A stretch of DNA of 64,000 bases from Dillenia suffruticosa (taxonomy: Eukaryota > Streptophyta > Magnoliopsida > Dilleniales > Dilleniaceae), in contig JAVTVX010000015.1 in NCBI GenBank assembly GCA_033439265.1, forward strand, positions 22,683,947 through 22,747,946, read 5' to 3'. A program made the position numbers and the translations under genes. This document shows positions 59,701 through 64,000 of the stretch, piece after piece; positions within the stretch are counted from its first letter, which is position 1, and the number at the start of each line of letters is the position of its first letter. The notes beneath the pieces were generated by a model. That model searched no databases. It was not told where the DNA came from and was given only the letters and a program-made list of their open reading frames with translations.

Positions 59701-62142
59701 TTCTCTCGATCTTGAGAACCTACTTGTTCTTGATGGTCTTTCTACCTTTAGGCAATTCAACTAGATCCTTGAGAGCCTACTCATTCCCAATGGTCTTTCT
59801 ACCCTCAGGAAAATCAACTAGGTACCAGACCTTATTGATTCTCATCAACTTCTTCTCTTCATCCATGGTATTTAACAAATGGTCCTTTGTAAAACTCTCA
59901 AGACTCTCTTGGACCATTATAGATTTTTCATCATCCTCAAGGGTCACAATGAGGGTCTTACCTCAATCAGGAAGCGACATTTAAGTTCGTATCCTCAATA
60001 CTCCTACGAGGAGAGAGAATCTCTTCATCTCTTGACGAATCGCTCCTACTAGGACCAAGATCCGAAATGGATTCTTGTATCTCGCCGTTGGGTTCGCCTA
60101 AGCCACTAGGCTTATTCATCTCATAGAAGGTAAAATCCTGATCAATTTCATCTCTCTTAAGGAAATCATTCTCAAGGATTGTGGTATCACAAGACTCAAT
60201 CATATTGGCAGTACTGTCCGTTTGTTCTCTTAAGAACATATGTCCCCTAGAGTGTTTTAAGTATCTTGTAAAGATATTTTTCTTTTCTCGTTGGCCTAAC
60301 TTGCCGTGTAGATACGAGAAATCGTGATCATATGTGATACAACCCCTTAACCTTAAACAGCTAAGGTCAGACTGTCTCCCTGTCCAAAGCTCATATGAGG
60401 TACTGACTGTGAACTTAATGAGACATGGTTGAAGATGTAGGCTGCAATCAATAAAACATCTCCCCAATGGGAGATGGACAATTTGACTTGCACCATCATA
60501 GACTTCACTATCTCTAACAAATTCATATTTCTTCTCTCGACAACTCTGTTCTGTTGAGACGTAGCAAGAATAGTTAACTATCTCGTAATATTTTTCTCTA
60601 AATAGAGCCCTCTATATAGTTCTGACAAATATTCATGCCCTCAATTAGTTTTAAAAGTCTTCATTCTCAAGTTTAATTGATTCTCAATCTCACTAACAAA
60701 CCTCCTGAAATATTCAAATACTTCAGACTTATGTGAGATTAGATAAATATAACCGAAACGTGTGTTATTATCTATGAATGTAATAAAGTACACAGCTCCA
60801 TTTCAGGATCTCATGCTCATAAGGCTACAGATATTAGAGTGGAGCAACTGTAATGGAGTCCCAGCTCTCATTGCATTGTCAAATGGTTTTCTTGAAACTT
60901 TGCTAGCTAGGCAAAAGTTATATACGGGCAACTTGAATCTAGTTAGCGGGTCCAACAAACCACTCGTTGCTAATCAATTCATCATCTCTTACCCTATGAG
61001 TCCAACTCTACTATGCCATTCAATTACATCATTATATATACAATTAGATGTAAATGCAATAAAAGAATGATAAGAAAACCATTAAAAGAAGTAACACCCA
61101 GTGTGTACAATCCATTATAGATAAAATATCCAAGAGCTGTCCTATTTAATAAAAAAACATATGATTTTCATGCATATCCTAGGCAATCTTAGACAAAGTA
61201 CTGAAATCAAGTTCCAACAGTATCTGGAGCATAAAGAATGTCATTTAGATATAAAGTCTGGCTAATTTGCAACTCCAACATGCAAGTGCCGATCCCTCTG
61301 ATGATGACAAATATTCTGTTCTTCACGTAAATCCTCCTAACCTGAGAATTCACTCAGCGGAACTCCACATATGCACTCTTGTCTGGAGCTACGTGGTCAG
61401 TGGCTCCTGAGTTTTCAATCTACAAAAGAGAGAAATTAGCGAGCATTACAGTAAATGAGACAAAACTCAAACCATGTAAAAAAGGACATTCTTTTTACTC
61501 GTCACACTCACGAGCAAAATGACCAAATCCACCTCAGACGTAGCATTTTGCATTTGTCTTTTCAAAACTCCTTCTTGCGCTTTTGTACCTTGTTGTCGGT
61601 TTTCTTAGATGGTTTCTTATTGCCTAGATCTTAGGTCTTCTTCTTATGCTTATGCTATTCGATTGGTGTCACGAGAGCTCTTACTCGACTTCGTAGCATA
61701 AAAATGACCCGAGTATGGCCTACTCACCTCCAAGCGCTCCTCCTTGAGCTAACAATGCCTACTCACATCAGCAAAAGTACAAATACTCTCGCACACATGA
61801 GATAGGTTTTCATGATCTCCCATAAATTAGGTAAAATACTAGATCACACATCCTTGCAAAATTTCATAGATCTCACCACTTAGTTTATCCTCCTTGCAAA
61901 AATCTAATACGACAGTTTTAATTGCATTAAGAGAGATTTTAGTGACTTAATGATGTTTACTCTCCCATTTTATTGACCATATGAATCAACAAATCCCAAA
62001 TGATTCAAGTATAGACCCCAAAGTGAGTATATGAATCAACAGACACAATACACCACAACTCAGAATCAGACCTTACCATTCGGACTTGGATTTGACACAC
62101 AAAAACTCATAAATAGTCATATATATAGAGGTTGTATCCTAC
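56736..62142 (-). mobile_element. Copia-2 retrotransposon, partial, right copy (fossil)
   Basis: Same parts and order as 701-5725: LTR-like region (about 56740-58300), the end of RNase H and a longer open pol stretch at 58364-58852 (CVISWRIKNQIYVSLSTTET), reverse transcriptase (59351-59632), integrase tail (59967-60467), pre-integrase near 60900 and the zinc-knuckle region near 61500. The element stops at the tRNA array. Broken in many places. Confidence 0.8.
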
Positions 62143-62741
62143 TAGCATTAAGGTCCCATAGACGAGTCAGAAGAGTAAAGAAATAACTTGGGAAATTGTT
62201 GGTGGGCAATTGTATTTATCTAGAAGTAGAAAAAATTTGGAGTAATTTGCACTAAAGGATGGGCTTGAACCTTCAAGTTAGTGCTTAACAGCCACACACT
62301 CTAACTGAACTACTCTAGCTTCTACTAGAGAAACAATGAAGCATTAAGGTGCCCTAGACTAGAGGGACCGGTAAAAAAGTAGTTTGAGAAATTATTTGTG
62401 GCCAATTATAGTAGTCATATGCTTTAATCAACTAAGCTATACTAGCTTTTGCCAAAGAAAGAAGAAAGCATTAAGATGCCCTAGACTAGTCGGAATAGTA
62501 AAGAAGTAGCTTACGAAATTGTTAGTGCGAGATTATAATAGGCTATGAACCTTAGACCTTTTGGTTAACATCCATACACTCTATCCAATTAAGCAACTGA
62601 GAAAGAATAAAGCGTTAAGATGCTGTAGAACAGTCAGAATAGTAGAAAAGTAGCTTAGGAAATTGTTGGTGGGCAATTATCATATTTTAGATGTGGGAAA
62701 AAAATTTGAATAATTTACACTAGAGGAAGGGTTTGAACCTT

Positions 62742-62774
<33 letters not shown>

Positions 62775-64000
62775 AACTGAGCTACTCCAGCTTTTGCTAG
62801 GGAAAGAGGAAAACATTAACGTCCCCTGGACCAGTCGGAATTGTAAAGAGGTAGATTGAGAAATTGTTAACAGGGAATTATAGTATTATGACCTTGTGGT
62901 TAACAGTTCTACACTCTCATCAATTGAGCTATTCTAGCTTTTGCTATAGAAACAAGAAAGCATTAAGGTCTCATGGACTGTCAAAATACTAGAGAAGTAG
63001 TTTGAAAAATTATTGGTAGGCAGTTACAATAATCTAAAAGTAAGAAAAAATGTGGTAATTTGCACTAGAGGAAGGAATTGAACCTTCGGCCTTGTGGTTA
63101 ACAACCACAAGCTGTAACAAACTGAGCTACATCACCTTCCGCAAGAGAAAAAAAATATTAAGGTCCCATGTACCAGTCAGAATAATAAATAAGTACTTTG
63201 GGAAATTGTTGATTGATAATTTTAGTAATAAAAAAAATAAAATAATTTGCGCTGAGTTACTCCAGCTTCTACTATAGATACAAGAAAGCTTTAATATCCC
63301 GTAGATGAGTCAGAAGAGTAAAGAAATAGTTTGGGAAATTGTTGGTGGGTAATTGTAGTTATCTAAAAGTGGATAAAATTTGGAGTAATTTATGCCAGAG
63401 AATAGGCTTGAACCTTCAACCTTGTGCTTAATAGCCACATACTCTAACTGAGCTACTCCAACTTCTGCTAGAGAAACAATAAAGCATTAAGGCGCCCTAG
63501 ACCAGTCGAAATAGAAATGTAGTTTGGTAAATTGTTAGTGGGCAATTATAGTAATGTAATAGTGGAAAAAGATTGGGGTAATTTATGGTTAACAGCCATA
63601 AGTTGTAACGAACTGAGCTACTTTACCTTCCGCAAGAGAAAAAAAAACATAAAGGTCCCATGTACCAGTCAGGATAGTAAATAAGTAGTTTGGGACATTG
63701 TTGATGGATAATTTTAGGAATAAAAAAAAGAGTAATTTGCACTGAGTTACTCCAGCTTCTGCTACAGATACAAGAAAGCGTTAATGTCCCCTAGATGAGT
63801 CAGAAGAGTAAAGAAATAGTTTAGGAAATTGTTGGTGCGCAATTGTATTTATCCAGAAGTGGATAAAATTTGGAGTAATTCACGTCAAAGGATGGGCTTG
63901 AACCTTCAACGTTGAGCTTAATATCCACGTACTCTAACCAAGCTACTCCAACTTCTACTAGAGAAACAATAAAGCATTAAGGTGCCCTGGACCAGTTAAG
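62143..64000 (-). repeat. tRNA-Asn array, right copy (continues beyond window)
   Basis: Eleven units. First block: B 62250-62319, A1 remnant 62416-62446, C 62540-62598, A2 62718-62791, D 62886-62938, E 63063-63136, F 63250-63266. Second, shortened block: B 63393-63462, A1/E hybrid 63585-63627, F 63739-63756. Third block: B 63883-63952. The order matches H1, H2 and the start of H3 exactly. Confidence 0.95.
62718..62791 (-). tRNA. tRNA-Asn (GTT anticodon), A2 unit of the right array
   Basis: The best-preserved unit in the window. All four stems pair; the only non-Watson-Crick acceptor pairs are G1-T72 and the usual G4-T69. Anticodon stem TGTGG/CCACA with loop CTGTTAA, T stem GAAGG/CCTTC, A box TAGCTCAGTTGG and B box GGTTCAAACCC. 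A T7 terminator lies on the transcribed side (A-run at 62698-62704). The ortholog-like unit at 6300 differs at a few positions. Confidence 0.75.

Larger units (their letters stand above)
56035..64000. repeat. Right copy of the segmental duplication
   Basis: Direct-orientation counterpart of 1-7580, cut off by the window end. See the left copy for the comparison. Confidence 0.9.

Overview
The window looks like nuclear DNA of a seed plant, probably a eudicot, in a repeat-rich region. The evidence is plant Ty1/Copia and Tekay/Del-type Gypsy LTR elements, an Au-type SINE, plant-style exons of a DUF1295 (steroid 5-alpha-reductase-like) gene and a Kunitz-type protease inhibitor remnant. I see no intact protein-coding host gene. 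Most open frames are pieces of retroelements or products of base composition.

Layout. 1-5725: a Copia gag piece (+) joined to a second Copia element on the minus strand (Copia-2). 5726-16076: a tandem array of tRNA-Asn(GUU)-derived units, all on the minus strand. It is organised as a higher-order repeat of about 1.2 kb that carries up to seven distinct tRNA-derived units in a fixed order (called B, A1, C, A2, D, E, F here). The array is interrupted by LTR-like DNA at 11251-13935 and ends against a partial Del-type LTR (16077-18698). 18699-22085: Copia leader and gag in inverted orientation. 22086-28458: host-like DNA with a SINE and the last three exons of a DUF1295 gene, the first of them split by a solo Del LTR. 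28459-32679: host-like DNA with a LINE scrap and microsatellites. 32680-51360: a Copia element with both LTRs, whose integrase region holds a Del/Tekay element of about 11 kb (36947-47961) flanked by a perfect 5-bp target duplication. 51361-53779: host-like DNA with a Kunitz inhibitor pseudogene. 53780-64000: Copia leader/gag, Copia-2 and tRNA array again. From 56035 onward this is a diverged second copy of the first 7.6 kb of the window.

The most unusual content is the tRNA-Asn array: 44 tRNA-derived units on the left and 11 in the part of the right copy that is visible. Four units still fold as near-perfect 74-nt tRNA-Asn with Pol III boxes and a T-run terminator. The rest are decayed in ways specific to their position in the higher-order unit, so decay came before amplification of the 1.2-kb unit. 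Many units also carry a leader segment able to pair with the 5' acceptor strand. All identity figures are by eye; nothing was aligned or searched by computer.
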